A stretch of 62,585 bases of DNA from Nitrospirota bacterium (GCA_014859105.1 JACUUX010000002.1:98118-160702), one strand, 5' to 3'; shown: positions 16,901 through 25,184, counted from the first letter of the stretch. Numbers and translations: made by a program. The notes: generated by a model from the sequence alone, not told the origin.

Positions 16901-18160
16901 AACCGTTCCGAGATGCCTTTCCCCAAGACCTTTATAGTCAATACTATGCTCTTCACCATTCTTGTCAGTACGGCAGGAGAGTTCATAAATTATTTCTGAA
17001 AGGATATTATCTCCAACCTTTTTTTCTTCAAAAAATGGATATCTCTCAGGATCGAAAAGTCCCCCGTTGTACCTCGGTATTTTCAATTCCCTGTTAAGTT
17101 TTTCATTATCACCATTAATAAGGTGAAAGAGGGCTGATAATTCATCGTATAATGTGGTTTTTGCATTTATAAAGTCGCCTATTTCCTGTCTTACCTTGTC
17201 TTTTATCCGCTGGATTCCGTAATGCCTGTAGTATTTTGTCAGTGGATTGGTAGGAAGTAAATCTCTTGCCTCTGCATTAAGCACAAAAAGAATTCTGTAT
17301 AGAAGAATAAGGCTATAATGATATATTGAGTCAAGGTCTTTCTCTGTGAGATGATTCTCCTCCCTGAATAAAAATCCCTGTCCGAGCCATTCAACACACT
17401 TGAAAACCTTTTCTCGAAGGTCTTTTTCAACATCTTCCTGAAACCTGAGGGATTCCTCAAAGATATGATCAAGGAGACACTTACCCAAACTATCCTTAAT
17501 AAAGGCACCAGGTCTAAAGAGTGTATAGAAATACTTAAATTTTTGTAGGTCACCGAGACATTTTTCCAAATCTATCTCAAAAAATTTGCCTGAACGTCCT
17601 TCCTTAAAATAAAGCCTCCACTCCTTGCCATTCGTAAGTATTCCCCACCTGATATGTTCTGACTCATTTAGATAATCTCTTATCTGCTGGTGTGGATACC
17701 TGCCTTTTGGCGCTTTCCATGTACCTGAGGAAGGCTGGTTCAGGTTATGGTCCCATCGCTTTGCTTCTGCGATTGAAATTGCTAATTTGTACTTTTTACG
17801 TGAAGAAGATTCAAAAGCCTTGTCAGCATCTTTTCGGCTCGAATAGAGAAAATAATCTGGTACCTGCCTGCGTTCTGTCTCTGGAATTTTTGTCTGGTTT
17901 AAATAGCCAAAACCCAGTTCATTAAAAACCTTATCTATAAATCTCCGTTCGGTATTTGCCTCATTTCCTTTTCTCAGACCAACAATGTTCTTTTCGTATA
18001 AATCCCGAATAGCCTTATATATCGGTAGTACTTTTTCATCTGATAGCCAGATATTTGATCCAGCCTGTGGGAGACGTTCTAAAAGGTAATGGGTAGAAAA
18101 AATGCTTGCAGTTATCCAGATATTATTGAGTAAATTCTGCTGTAGTTTATTATGAGGCAT
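13910..18160 (-). CDS. Type IIG restriction-methyltransferase read through into a Fic domain
   Basis: 1416 aa. Residues 1-1150 are a type IIG enzyme: a PD-(D/E)xK nuclease (VPDYFLYSS near 100, IAEAKRW near 132), then an N6-adenine methyltransferase with motif I ICDPAMGSGHFL (about 498-509) and motif IV IGNPPY (about 791-796), then a recognition region (IGYQRGSAIDNWRRIIAT). Residues 1155-1225 are odd: basic, repetitive and unlike the family. They are the off-frame reading of a 67-codon antitoxin gene. From about 1220 to the end is a Fic domain with HPFLDFNGR at 1348-1356 (consensus HxFxDGNGR, with Phe for the first Gly). No ATG, GTG or TTG in this frame precedes the Fic domain until about residue 1250. 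Fic is therefore made as a fusion or from a rare start such as ATT. It starts 16 nt after the vapC stop, without a clear Shine-Dalgarno. Confidence 0.85.
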   Translation of the reverse strand: MPHNKLQQNLLNNIWITASIFSTHYLLERLPQAGSNIWLSDEKVLPIYKAIRDLYEKNIVGLRKGNEANTERRFIDKVFNELGFGYLNQTKIPETERRQVPDYFLYSSRKDADKAFESSSRKKYKLAISIAEAKRWDHNLNQPSSGTWKAPKGRYPHQQIRDYLNESEHIRWGILTNGKEWRLYFKEGRSGKFFEIDLEKCLGDLQKFKYFYTLFRPGAFIKDSLGKCLLDHIFEESLRFQEDVEKDLREKVFKCVEWLGQGFLFREENHLTEKDLDSIYHYSLILLYRILFVLNAEARDLLPTNPLTKYYRHYGIQRIKDKVRQEIGDFINAKTTLYDELSALFHLINGDNEKLNRELKIPRYNGGLFDPERYPFFEEKKVGDNILSEIIYELSCRTDKNGEEHSIDYKGLGERHLGTVYEGLLEHKFTFENGDVVLRNDKGERKAIGAYYTPDYIVKYIVENTLKPILKEIDENIHKHHKGEKNDSFAREILKLNICDPAMGSGHFLVETVQYLADEIAYHPTTQLKTSKEEAEDEVNYWKRRVVESCIYGVDIKELAVELAKLSLWLKTVDKSQPLNFLDHHLRCGNSLIGARISDLNYLPQPKGKKKADLPNEQLVLFDTSKFKEDITAIVKGFQAIEDMPSEKLSDIKAKEKTFKNLVEELNKYREIADLWTSLFFGNSLEEKEQVFEELLKDQYKFQLDIFGPGTEIAEKKKAKIVMSNKIYNFIVSTLQSPDGKEHIPKLSSLLENSETIATERRFFHWELEFPEIFFNEDGSPKENPGFDCVIGNPPYDVLSELEQGRDVKPEKEFFSQNVKYGPAIGSKLNFYRFFSILSLNLLKDKGMHGFIVPMALLGDKQAKPLREFMLKKNYLQKIEAFPQKDDPTDRVFPEAKLSTCVYILRKEKPSLFFIRIHPGKDILEVSISLSIKPSQIEEFDKENLSIPSYPNMTAEDFHLALKMKRVSNGVMLKHFAPSQQGEVNLTEHSEFLTDKDKGQIILRGAHINRYEFQEEPKQGTPMYLDVKRFLDAHGKNTKAYDFKYSRIGYQRGSAIDNWRRIIATIIEKDNFCSDTINYIVKPKEYNLFAILALLNSSLWEWRFRLTSTNNHVNAYEIDSMPMLPMSFTTPKQERIGRVDEAIELYKNYMVDFGKGYIYEKAENKDQHSRALEGELDSGREEKALSGKHPTASKRVHGIRKRTRKPGDAERVSEDIERYASTTRFIESSLGIRSYSELAPYLAKGVERVMAYLLQLKPDELKVTSEFICKLHKDAFGELFPSWAGRYRDRNVTVSKHAPPPFFEVPGLMQQYCEDLESRLSAIGEKPPVTDILLETLSFAEGRLLSIHPFLDFNGRVARILLFALLYRLDLPPVQLVPNEGNVNEKLEYLNALSEADYFNWQPLINIWKKRLGMKE
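14482..14685 (-). CDS. Fic-associated antitoxin candidate, overlapping in another frame
   Basis: 67 aa from ATG 14685, preceded by GGGAAGGG at about 8 nt. The start MKKRKTKINTVEHWRENLTP is followed by EEKKKLYLESIPRQ and VSASMAFESEHVNLEMLKEY. SMAFES fits the S/T-x3-E inhibitory helix of Fic antitoxins (class I), though the residue after E is Ser rather than Gly or Asn. It is read in a different frame from the 1416-residue ORF and lies immediately before the Fic domain, the usual antitoxin-toxin order. Its composition looks like a natural protein, while the other frame here does not. Which frames are used needs proteomics. Confidence 0.6.
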   Translation of the reverse strand: MKKRKTKINTVEHWRENLTPEEKKKLYLESIPRQVSASMAFESEHVNLEMLKEYLKTLKGTPQPLAS

Positions 18161-18176
18161 GTTTTGTTATTTTATT

Positions 18177-18581
18177 TTAGAACCTTACTTTATAAAGTTT
18201 TAACCCGCTTATACCTGCAATAGTATTAAAGTCTATATCGTTATGCAAAAGGATCAGATTATTTTCTAGGGCAATCTGGGATATCAACAGGTCAATGGTG
18301 CTTCTTATAGTAAATCCATTTTTTCTGCACTTCCTATAAAGTTCAGCAGCCGCAATATAAGAATCAACACCCTTGAGGGAATATATAGGAAAAGCCATCA
18401 AAGATTTTTTGATCTCATTAAACTCTTTGCCGTCTTTTATACCCTGGAGGATTTCTGTTATTGTTATATCAGCGAGTGCTAAATCTTCTTCGTTGCTTAT
18501 AAGATGTTCAAGCTCTTTATCAAAAGGTGAGATAGTGTGATTAAGGAACTCAATAAAAGCACTGGTATCAATTAGTATCAA
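18177..18581 (-). CDS. vapC: VapC-type PIN-domain toxin
   Basis: 134 aa. PIN ribonucleases of VapBC systems cut tRNA or rRNA when free of antitoxin. The acidic site is visible: D5 (LIDTSAFIEFL), E43 (ITEILQG), D97 (STIDLLIS) and D115/D117 (HNDIDF). The start overlaps the vapB stop by 14 nt. The restriction gene follows after 16 nt, so one transcript may carry both. Confidence 0.92.
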   Translation of the reverse strand: MILIDTSAFIEFLNHTISPFDKELEHLISNEEDLALADITITEILQGIKDGKEFNEIKKSLMAFPIYSLKGVDSYIAAAELYRKCRKNGFTIRSTIDLLISQIALENNLILLHNDIDFNTIAGISGLKLYKVRF

Positions 18582-18780
18582 ATCTCTTCCGTCTCATTTC
18601 TCTAAGGTTCCCTTCCCATAATCCTTTATGTCTTATTGTAAGAAGCTTTTTTCTCTTTAGATGTTTTACAAGCTCCCTCAAGGCTAAATCAACAATATCT
18701 TTTTTTGTTTTTAACGAGGTCAGCCCTTTAGCCTCTTTTATAATTTCATCATCAAGGACGATATTGGTTCTTATCTGCAT
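18568..18780 (-). CDS. vapB: VapB-type antitoxin
   Basis: 70 aa. The N-terminus MQIRTNIVLDDEIIKEAKGL and TKKDIVDLALRELVKHLKRK match VapB antitoxins of the DUF2191 kind, a ribbon-helix-helix DNA-binding domain. The C-terminal tail (LLTIRHKGLWEGNLREMRRK) should wrap the VapC active site. GAGGT lies just upstream of the ATG. It is the first gene of the leftward defence run. Confidence 0.9.
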   Translation of the reverse strand: MQIRTNIVLDDEIIKEAKGLTSLKTKKDIVDLALRELVKHLKRKKLLTIRHKGLWEGNLREMRRKRFDTN

Positions 18781-18886
18781 ATTTACCTCCTCACCCTAAA
18801 GGATAACATATAATGTGTATAATTTCAAGGAAGTTATGTGTATTTTAAAATTCAAGAATGGTTGCATCAAAATCTCTGTTGATTAT

Positions 18887-18947
18887 TGTCATGCTGGCCT
18901 GTCCAGCATCTTTCTTTAAAAAGGATTCCAGACAAGCTGGAATGACA
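18887..18947. repeat. TGTCATTCC-type palindromic repeat
   Basis: TGTCATGCTGGCCTGTCCAG on the left and CAGACAAGCTGGAATGACA on the right are inverted. It lies between vapB and the adenosine-specific kinase gene. Confidence 0.8.
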
Positions 18948-18990
18948 GTCACTGTGAACTTATTTATGAACGCCTTAGTGTCTATATATA

Positions 18991-19473
18991 CTACAACTTA
19001 TACCCTATTTTTCTCAGAAACTCCTTTCTATGTGCTTTATCCTCGGCACCCTCAACACCTTTTGGAGAAAAGCCGTCAATTACACCGAGTATCCCTTTGC
19101 CTTGAGACGTTTCAGCCACAACCACCTCAACAGGATTCGCGCTTGCACAAAAAATCGTGCAGACTTCGGCACAGTTCTTTATCTGGTTTAAAACATTTAT
19201 AGGAAAAGCATCTTTGAGAAGGATACAAAAAACATGGCCTGCACCTATTTCCTGCAAATTCTTTATGGAAACATGTATAAGCTGATCATCGTTGCCCTCT
19301 GTTCTTATAAGGCATGGCCCCGAAGCTTCTGTGAATGCCATACCAAATTTTGCCTGTGGTACAGCAGTGACAATGATTTCATAAAGATCCTCTGCTGTTT
19401 TTATAAAATGTGTCTGCCCAAGGATAATATTGCATCCTTCCGGAATGTCTATTCTGACAGATGTTAATTCCAT
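18991..19473 (-). CDS. Adenosine-specific kinase family protein
   Basis: 160 aa, the PAE2307/DUF355 family, whose archaeal founder binds AMP and phosphorylates adenosine. Typical segments are LGQTHFIKTAEDLYEIIVTA, KFGMAFTEASGPCLIRTEGN, GAGHVFCILLKDAFPINVLN and FCASANPVEVVVAETSQGKG. The GxxD loop VIDGFSPKGVEG follows. Length and order match the family in full. GAGGAGGG lies before ATG 19473. Family membership is firm; the reaction in this organism is inferred. Confidence 0.9.
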   Translation of the reverse strand: MELTSVRIDIPEGCNIILGQTHFIKTAEDLYEIIVTAVPQAKFGMAFTEASGPCLIRTEGNDDQLIHVSIKNLQEIGAGHVFCILLKDAFPINVLNQIKNCAEVCTIFCASANPVEVVVAETSQGKGILGVIDGFSPKGVEGAEDKAHRKEFLRKIGYKL

Positions 19474-19500
19474 AAACCCTCCTCTTTAAAATATTCATTA

Positions 19501-19595
19501 GTCAAAGGGCAATAGTCATTTGCTATGGTATATTAGCATTCGGTTATTTATTAAAATAATAAATTCCTTTTGATTTCTATTTGACCATTGACTGA
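19501..19595. repeat. GTCAATAGTCA-type inverted repeat, second copy
   Basis: GTCAAAGGGCAATAGTCATT at the left and ATTTGACCATTGACTGACG at the right form decayed inverted arms around an A/T-rich core. It is related to the element at 2437-2522. The remainder of the 19474-19756 gap is A/T-rich with no gene; TATGAT lies just before the next start. Confidence 0.65.
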
Positions 19596-19756
19596 CGATT
19601 AATGGCCTTATTTGCTATGCTATAATGAAAATAAATTTTTCGGAAGATGTCAAGACTGATAGGCTAAAAAAATATGAATGACGGTTAAAGTAAGATATTC
19701 TTGTACTTCGGTTAGAAAATTCATTCATTTTTAATTAAATGATTTAATATGATAAT

Positions 19757-20368
19757 ATGCTGGACTTTAAAAATATCTGCCACAAAGTTATAAAGAGAAG
19801 GTCTGCAAAATACCTGGCTTTTCAAATACTCTTTGTTGCATGTTGTCTTTTTCTTTCACGCGCTCTCTCAATCGGTGCTGAAATAAAAGGACCTGAAATA
19901 AAATTGCAGAACAACGTTATTTATGTCACAACTGCCCTTCTGCTAGATGAAAAACATGTTCAGGAAATAAAGAACGGGATAGAAAAGGAATTCAGATTCT
20001 ATATAGGTATTTTCAGATCATGGGGATTCTGGCCGGATGAATTCGTATTCGGCAAATCTTACATCAGAACCTTAAAATGCGACCCTGTTAAAACAGAATA
20101 CATCGCTACATCCAATGATGGAAGCAGAATAATAGAAAAAAGGTTTAAGGCGTTTGAATCCATGGTGAACTGGGTGGTAAGCATAGAAGATCTCAAGCTT
20201 ATGAATACGCAAGAACTTGAACCGGGAACATATTATGTCAGGGTAACTGTCGAATCCAAAATAAGGAAACTGCCACCTGTTATAGGATATTTTTTGATAT
20301 TTTTGCCTGAGAATGAATTCAAGATCAAAAAGAATTCATCCACTTTTAATATAGGGCCGAAAAAATGA
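19757..20368 (+). CDS. DUF4390 domain protein
   Basis: 203 aa. An N-terminal hydrophobic stretch (FQILFVACCLFLSRALSIGA, about residues 23-42) suggests a signal peptide or anchor, with the rest periplasmic. The body is beta-rich: NNVIYVTTALLLDEKHVQEI, GIEKEFRFYIGIFRSWGFWP, then LEPGTYYVRVTVESKIRKLP and IGYFLIFLPENEF. This order is that of DUF4390, a family usually coded next to NtrY-like kinases. The stop overlaps the kinase start (ATGA), so it may be a periplasmic partner of that sensor. Its function is unknown. Confidence 0.8.
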   Translation: MLDFKNICHKVIKRRSAKYLAFQILFVACCLFLSRALSIGAEIKGPEIKLQNNVIYVTTALLLDEKHVQEIKNGIEKEFRFYIGIFRSWGFWPDEFVFGKSYIRTLKCDPVKTEYIATSNDGSRIIEKRFKAFESMVNWVVSIEDLKLMNTQELEPGTYYVRVTVESKIRKLPPVIGYFLIFLPENEFKIKKNSSTFNIGPKK

Positions 20369-22389
20369 AAAGATTACGCTCCGGTTTCTTCCTTGTTATT
20401 CTGTCCCTTGCAGTCATTATATCTTTTGGTATTCAACTGCATTACATGAGACTCGAATCAATTTCTTTTCTCACCAGGCTCATTCTTCTTCTTCCGCTCA
20501 ATCTCACTGTAATAGCCCTTTTCACACTGATGTTCTTTGTCGGCAAAAGCCTTGTAAAGCTTTATATTGAAAGAAAACAAAAGATACCTGGATATAAGTT
20601 TAAAACAAAACTTGTGGTCATACTTGTTGTGCTTACCTTAATTCCTGCCTGCTTTCTTTTTATTCTAACCAGCGGACTTATTACAAATTATATAGAAAGA
20701 TGGTTTGCTCCACAAATCAGAAAGCCCCTTGACAGTTCAATAGAGATCGCAAAAGCTGTTTATGACATCGAACGGCAGAATACACTGGATTATGCAAAGG
20801 CACTTTCTGCCGGGAAAACAATCGCGGGTGATTATGGTGATTATACTGTAAAACACTTTTCCAAGATACCGGATGATTCTACCGAGACAATAAAGGCCGG
20901 ATTTGAAGGGAAGGCGGGGACCGAAATCATATCCGGAAGGGATAGAGACATAGTCAGGGCGGTTGTGCCCGAGCACGGGGCAGGCAGGCAGACAGGAGTA
21001 ATGGTAGTTGAATCTTATATACCCATGCATATTAAAGAGAATACTGAAAATATCAAAGAAGCTTACGAATCTTATTTAGCACTCGAGTCATGGAAGGTGC
21101 CTATAAAAATAAATTATATCCTTACAATTGGCTTCCTTACCCTGATAGTCGTTTTTATGGCCCTCTGGGTCGCTCTCAGAATTTCATATAGGATAACAGA
21201 CCCGATACAAAACCTTGCACAGGCAACAGAACAGGTCGCAGCTGGCAACCTTAATACAAAAGTATCACTTGATAGAGATGATGAAATAGGCTACCTTGTG
21301 AATTCATTTAACGATATGGTAAGAAAATTAAAAGAGGGCAAGGAGGAGATCCAATCAGCTTATCTTTACATTAAAAATATACTCGACAATATAAACTCGG
21401 GTGTGATTATGCTGGATACATCGGGAAATATATCTATGATCAATGGTGCTGCATGTGAAATACTTAATATAAAGCCGGAAGATTTTGTCAACAAAAGTTA
21501 CAGGGAACTTATCTCAAGGATTAATTCCACAGAGCTTCATAATCTTGTCAGCAGCATTGAAGGACGGGTGTTTAAACCGGGAAGAAAACAGGTAAAGGCC
21601 ATATTAGGTGACAGGAGGGCCACCCTTCTGGTTTTTATAACAAGCCTTAAAGATTCCCAGAAATATATCGGACTCCTTGTAGTATTTGAAGATATCACTG
21701 ATGTTCTGGAAGCTCAAAAGGCATTGACATGGCAGGACATTGCCAGAAAGATAGCTCATGAAATAAAGAACACCCTTACCCCGATTAAGCTCTCAACCGA
21801 ACGTATGATAAAGAAGTGGGAAAATAAAGATTCTGATTTTGACCAGGCATTTCAAAGGTCTGCGAAAACCATAGTAAGAGAGGTTGAAAGTCTGAGAAGA
21901 CTTGTAGACGCATTTACAAGGTTTGGAAAAATGCCAAAGATAAGTAAAAAACCGGCAGATATATCTACTATGATTGATGAAATAGTCAATCTCTATAAAG
22001 AATATAAAGATATAGAGATAAAAGTTTCAATACCGGAAAATCCTCCTGCTATAGAACTGGACGAAGAACAGTTCAGAAGAGTTATGATAAATATAATTGA
22101 TAATGCAACACAGGCAATAACCAATAGCGGCACGATTAATGTTACACTCGATTTTGACATGTCATCTAATACGGCTTATATAAATATCTCCGACAATGGA
22201 CCCGGCATAGGAGACGAGGATAAAGACAGGTTGTTTCAACCTTATTTTTCGACGAAAAAGAATGGCACAGGTTTAGGACTTGCAATAGCTAACAGGATTA
22301 TTTCAGAGCATGGGGGTTATATAAGGGTGAAGGATAACATACCCCGTGGTACTGTATTCGCTATAGAAATGCCTATAAAGGAGAGCTGA
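20365..22389 (+). CDS. NtrY-like membrane sensor histidine kinase
   Basis: 674 aa. Three N-terminal membrane helices (about residues 7-26, 35-62, 85-108), a periplasmic sensing region, and a fourth helix near 245-268. HAMP follows (RISYRITDPIQNLAQATEQV), then PAS (YIKNILDNINSGVIMLDTSG). The HisKA box ARKIAHEIKNTLTPIKLS carries the phospho-accepting His, in the NtrY form with LTPI. The ATPase boxes are NIIDNATQAI (N), DNGPGIG (G1) and GTGLGLAIANRIISEHGG (G2). The response regulator begins immediately after its stop. NtrY kinases sense nitrogen, redox or envelope state; the signal here is unknown. Confidence 0.92.
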   Translation: MKRLRSGFFLVILSLAVIISFGIQLHYMRLESISFLTRLILLLPLNLTVIALFTLMFFVGKSLVKLYIERKQKIPGYKFKTKLVVILVVLTLIPACFLFILTSGLITNYIERWFAPQIRKPLDSSIEIAKAVYDIERQNTLDYAKALSAGKTIAGDYGDYTVKHFSKIPDDSTETIKAGFEGKAGTEIISGRDRDIVRAVVPEHGAGRQTGVMVVESYIPMHIKENTENIKEAYESYLALESWKVPIKINYILTIGFLTLIVVFMALWVALRISYRITDPIQNLAQATEQVAAGNLNTKVSLDRDDEIGYLVNSFNDMVRKLKEGKEEIQSAYLYIKNILDNINSGVIMLDTSGNISMINGAACEILNIKPEDFVNKSYRELISRINSTELHNLVSSIEGRVFKPGRKQVKAILGDRRATLLVFITSLKDSQKYIGLLVVFEDITDVLEAQKALTWQDIARKIAHEIKNTLTPIKLSTERMIKKWENKDSDFDQAFQRSAKTIVREVESLRRLVDAFTRFGKMPKISKKPADISTMIDEIVNLYKEYKDIEIKVSIPENPPAIELDEEQFRRVMINIIDNATQAITNSGTINVTLDFDMSSNTAYINISDNGPGIGDEDKDRLFQPYFSTKKNGTGLGLAIANRIISEHGGYIRVKDNIPRGTVFAIEMPIKES

Positions 22390-23733
22390 ATGATAGAGCC
22401 GGTAGTTCTTATAGTAGATGATGAAGAGGGTATTCGCGAAAGTCTGTCAGATATACTTCAGGACGATGGTTATGGCATTCTGACCTCAGGCTCAGGTGAA
22501 GAAGCAATAAAAGCCCTGAGAGCTCAGAATCCTGATCTGGTATTCCTGGACATATGGCTTCCGGGTATGGACGGCATCCAGACACTTAAAGAGATTAAAG
22601 AAATTAATCCAGACCTGCCCGTAATTATGATTTCAGGTCATGGAAATATAGAACTTGCTGTCAAGGCCACGAAAATGGGTGCTTATGACTTTCTTGAAAA
22701 ACCACTTTCTCTAGATAGAATCCTTTTAGCCACAAAAAGAGCAATCGAAAGAAAAACCCTCGAGATGGAAAACAGGGTACTCAAGCAAAATTTAAAAAAA
22801 CAGCAGAGACTTGTAGGCGACTCTCAAAAAATGAACCAGCTTCAGGAACAGATGGATATGGCAGCAAAAAGCAACAGCAGGGTATTGATACTCGGTGAGA
22901 GTGGTTCCGGCAAAGAACTTGTTGCACATATACTTCATGAAAAAAGCAGCAGGGCCGAAAAACCCTTTGTTGAGGTAAACTGTGCTGCAATCCCGCAGGA
23001 ACTTATAGAGAGCGAACTTTTCGGTCATGAAAAGGGTTCTTTCACCGGAGCTTTTGAGAGGAAGAAAGGAAAATTTGAACTGGCAGATGAAGGCACATTG
23101 TTCCTTGACGAGGTCGGTGATATGTCACTCACTACTCAATCAAAGGTGCTTCGTGTAATAGAAACGCAGGAGTTTCAACGTGTTGGAGGCAGTAAGAATA
23201 TAAAGGTAGACGTGAGAATCATTGCAGCTACCAATAAAGACCTCTTTGAAGAGGTGAAAAAAAGCACATTCAGAGAGGATCTTTTTTACAGACTCCATGT
23301 CATTCCCATAATTGTTCCTCCCCTCAGGGAAAGGAAAGAAGATATACCGGAACTTGTAGAATATTTCCTGGGGTATTTTGCTACTGAATACGGGCAGAAA
23401 CCCAAGAAAATAACTCCCGAAGCCCTGAAAGCTTTTGAGTCATATGATTGGCCCGGAAATATAAGGGAGTTAAGAAATGTAATAGAAAGACTTGTCATAA
23501 TGACCCAGTCAGATGTTATAACACCAAAAAATATTATCATCGAAGGTGCGTCTCGATCAGATTATTTTTCGTTTAAAACCCTTAAAGAGGCAAGGGAATC
23601 ATTCGAAAAAGATTTCATAATAAAAAAGCTTGAGGAAAATAACTGGAATATCTCAAAAACAGCAGAAATTCTTAATATCGAGAGAAGCAATCTCCACAGA
23701 AAAATCAAGGCGTATGATATAAAGACGCCCTGA
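22390..23733 (+). CDS. NtrX/NtrC-family sigma54-dependent response regulator
   Basis: 447 aa. The receiver domain carries DDEEGIRESLSDIL, the phosphorylated Asp in FLDIWLPGMDGIQTL, and EKPLSLDRIL. The AAA+ domain has Walker A GESGSGKELVAHIL, the sigma54 loop FGHEKGSFTGAFERKKG (GSFTGA in place of GAFTGA) and Walker B GTLFLDEVGDM. A Fis-type helix-turn-helix closes the protein (NNWNISKTAEILNIERSNLH). It activates sigma54 promoters after phosphorylation by the adjacent kinase. Its stop abuts the stop of the convergent pyk, leaving no room for a terminator. Confidence 0.93.
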   Translation: MIEPVVLIVDDEEGIRESLSDILQDDGYGILTSGSGEEAIKALRAQNPDLVFLDIWLPGMDGIQTLKEIKEINPDLPVIMISGHGNIELAVKATKMGAYDFLEKPLSLDRILLATKRAIERKTLEMENRVLKQNLKKQQRLVGDSQKMNQLQEQMDMAAKSNSRVLILGESGSGKELVAHILHEKSSRAEKPFVEVNCAAIPQELIESELFGHEKGSFTGAFERKKGKFELADEGTLFLDEVGDMSLTTQSKVLRVIETQEFQRVGGSKNIKVDVRIIAATNKDLFEEVKKSTFREDLFYRLHVIPIIVPPLRERKEDIPELVEYFLGYFATEYGQKPKKITPEALKAFESYDWPGNIRELRNVIERLVIMTQSDVITPKNIIIEGASRSDYFSFKTLKEARESFEKDFIIKKLEENNWNISKTAEILNIERSNLHRKIKAYDIKTP

Positions 23734-25149
23734 CTATATTTCACCTATCCTGTGAAGTTTCATAAAGTTAGTCTTTCCCTGTATTGTGAGGGGAGAACTT
23801 GAGGTTATTACAATACTGTCACCTTTTTTAATAATACGTTCTTCGATGAGAGACCTCTCCACATTTGATATCATTTCGTCAATAGTTGCAGGCAATTTTA
23901 AAATTTTTGGTATAACCCCCCAATAAAGGCACATCCTGCTTCTTATTATTTCATCAGGTGTGAAAGCTATAATCGGAACCTTTGGCCTGAACTTCGACAC
24001 AAGTCCCGCTGTAAATCCAGATTGTGTAAAGGCAACAAGTGCCTTTGCCCCAATATACTCTGCAGCCCCGCATGCTGCATCTGCCGTGGCTTCTGCAAAT
24101 GTTTTTCCGCGAATATATGAAGACTTATATTCTTTTCTGAATTCTGTATATCTTATAATTCTGTCCATCGTTTTCAGTGCATTAAGCGGATATTTTCCTG
24201 TTGCTGTCTCTGCCGAAAGCATAAGGGCATCAGTTCCGTCAATCACCGCATTTGCAACATCTGTGGTCTCAGCACGTGTTGGCCTCATATGGTCTGTCAT
24301 TGATTCGAGCATCTGCGTTGCGGTAATAACAATTTTTCCTCTTTTATTTGCCTTATCAATCAAAGCCTTCTGTATTAAGGGAACTTCCTCCGCAGGTATC
24401 TCGACGCCGAGGTCTCCCCTTGCCACCATTATTCCATCAGCTTCTGAAAAAATCTCATCAATATTTGATAGTGCTTCCGGCTTTTCAATCTTTGCTATGA
24501 GAGGGACATGCTGATTCCTTCCTTTAAGCCACTCTTTAACTTTGCGGAGATCGCCGGCATTTCGCACAAAAGATATGGCAACATAATCAACACCCATACG
24601 AAGTCCGAATATAAGGTCATTTTCATCTTTCTCTGTAAATGATCTGGCTGATAATTTTACGCGCGGTAGATTTACACCCTTCCTGCTCTTTAATATTCCT
24701 CCTTCGATTACTCTGGCCTTTACTGCATTTTTCTCTTTACCGATCACTGATAACTGTATCAGACCATCGTCGAGAAGTATTCTGTCTCCCTGTTTGGTAT
24801 CCCTGAGGAGGGCAGGATAAGAAATGGATATCCTGTTATGATTACCGACCACCTCCTCCCGTGGCATTAAAAGAAGCGTCTTCCCCCTTTTTAATTCAAT
24901 TTCACCGCCTTCAATAAGTCCAACCCTGATCTTAATACCCTGAAGGTCCTGTAGTATTGATACCGGCTTTTTATGTTTCTGTGAAACATCTCTTACAAGT
25001 TTGATTGTCTTTTTATGTGTGGGATGATCACCATGGGAGAAATTGAGCCTCGCAACATTCATCCCGTTCTTTATCAATGATGTTATTACCTCTCTGCCTG
25101 ATGAGGATGGTCCTATTGTACAAACTATCTTTGCATTTCTATATTTCAT
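23734..25149 (-). CDS. pyk: Pyruvate kinase
   Basis: 471 aa. Pyk converts PEP and ADP to pyruvate and ATP. The N-terminal strand NAKIVCTIGPSS, MNVARLNFSHGDHPTH, the active-site region IAKIEKPEALSNIDEIF, ADGIMVARGDLGVEIP and the LMLSAETATGKYP loop are all present. The C-terminal allosteric domain ends KGDSIVITSSSPLTIQGKTN. Length is standard. Confidence 0.97.
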   Translation of the reverse strand: MKYRNAKIVCTIGPSSSGREVITSLIKNGMNVARLNFSHGDHPTHKKTIKLVRDVSQKHKKPVSILQDLQGIKIRVGLIEGGEIELKRGKTLLLMPREEVVGNHNRISISYPALLRDTKQGDRILLDDGLIQLSVIGKEKNAVKARVIEGGILKSRKGVNLPRVKLSARSFTEKDENDLIFGLRMGVDYVAISFVRNAGDLRKVKEWLKGRNQHVPLIAKIEKPEALSNIDEIFSEADGIMVARGDLGVEIPAEEVPLIQKALIDKANKRGKIVITATQMLESMTDHMRPTRAETTDVANAVIDGTDALMLSAETATGKYPLNALKTMDRIIRYTEFRKEYKSSYIRGKTFAEATADAACGAAEYIGAKALVAFTQSGFTAGLVSKFRPKVPIIAFTPDEIIRSRMCLYWGVIPKILKLPATIDEMISNVERSLIEERIIKKGDSIVITSSSPLTIQGKTNFMKLHRIGEI

Positions 25150-25184
25150 TACTTTTCATTATGCCGAATACTGAATTTTTCGAA

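Noticed and set aside
23960-24514. A 184-codon plus-strand frame opposite pyk
   Set aside because: It is antisense to conserved pyruvate kinase codons, is Ser/Ala rich, and has no family likeness or ribosome binding site.
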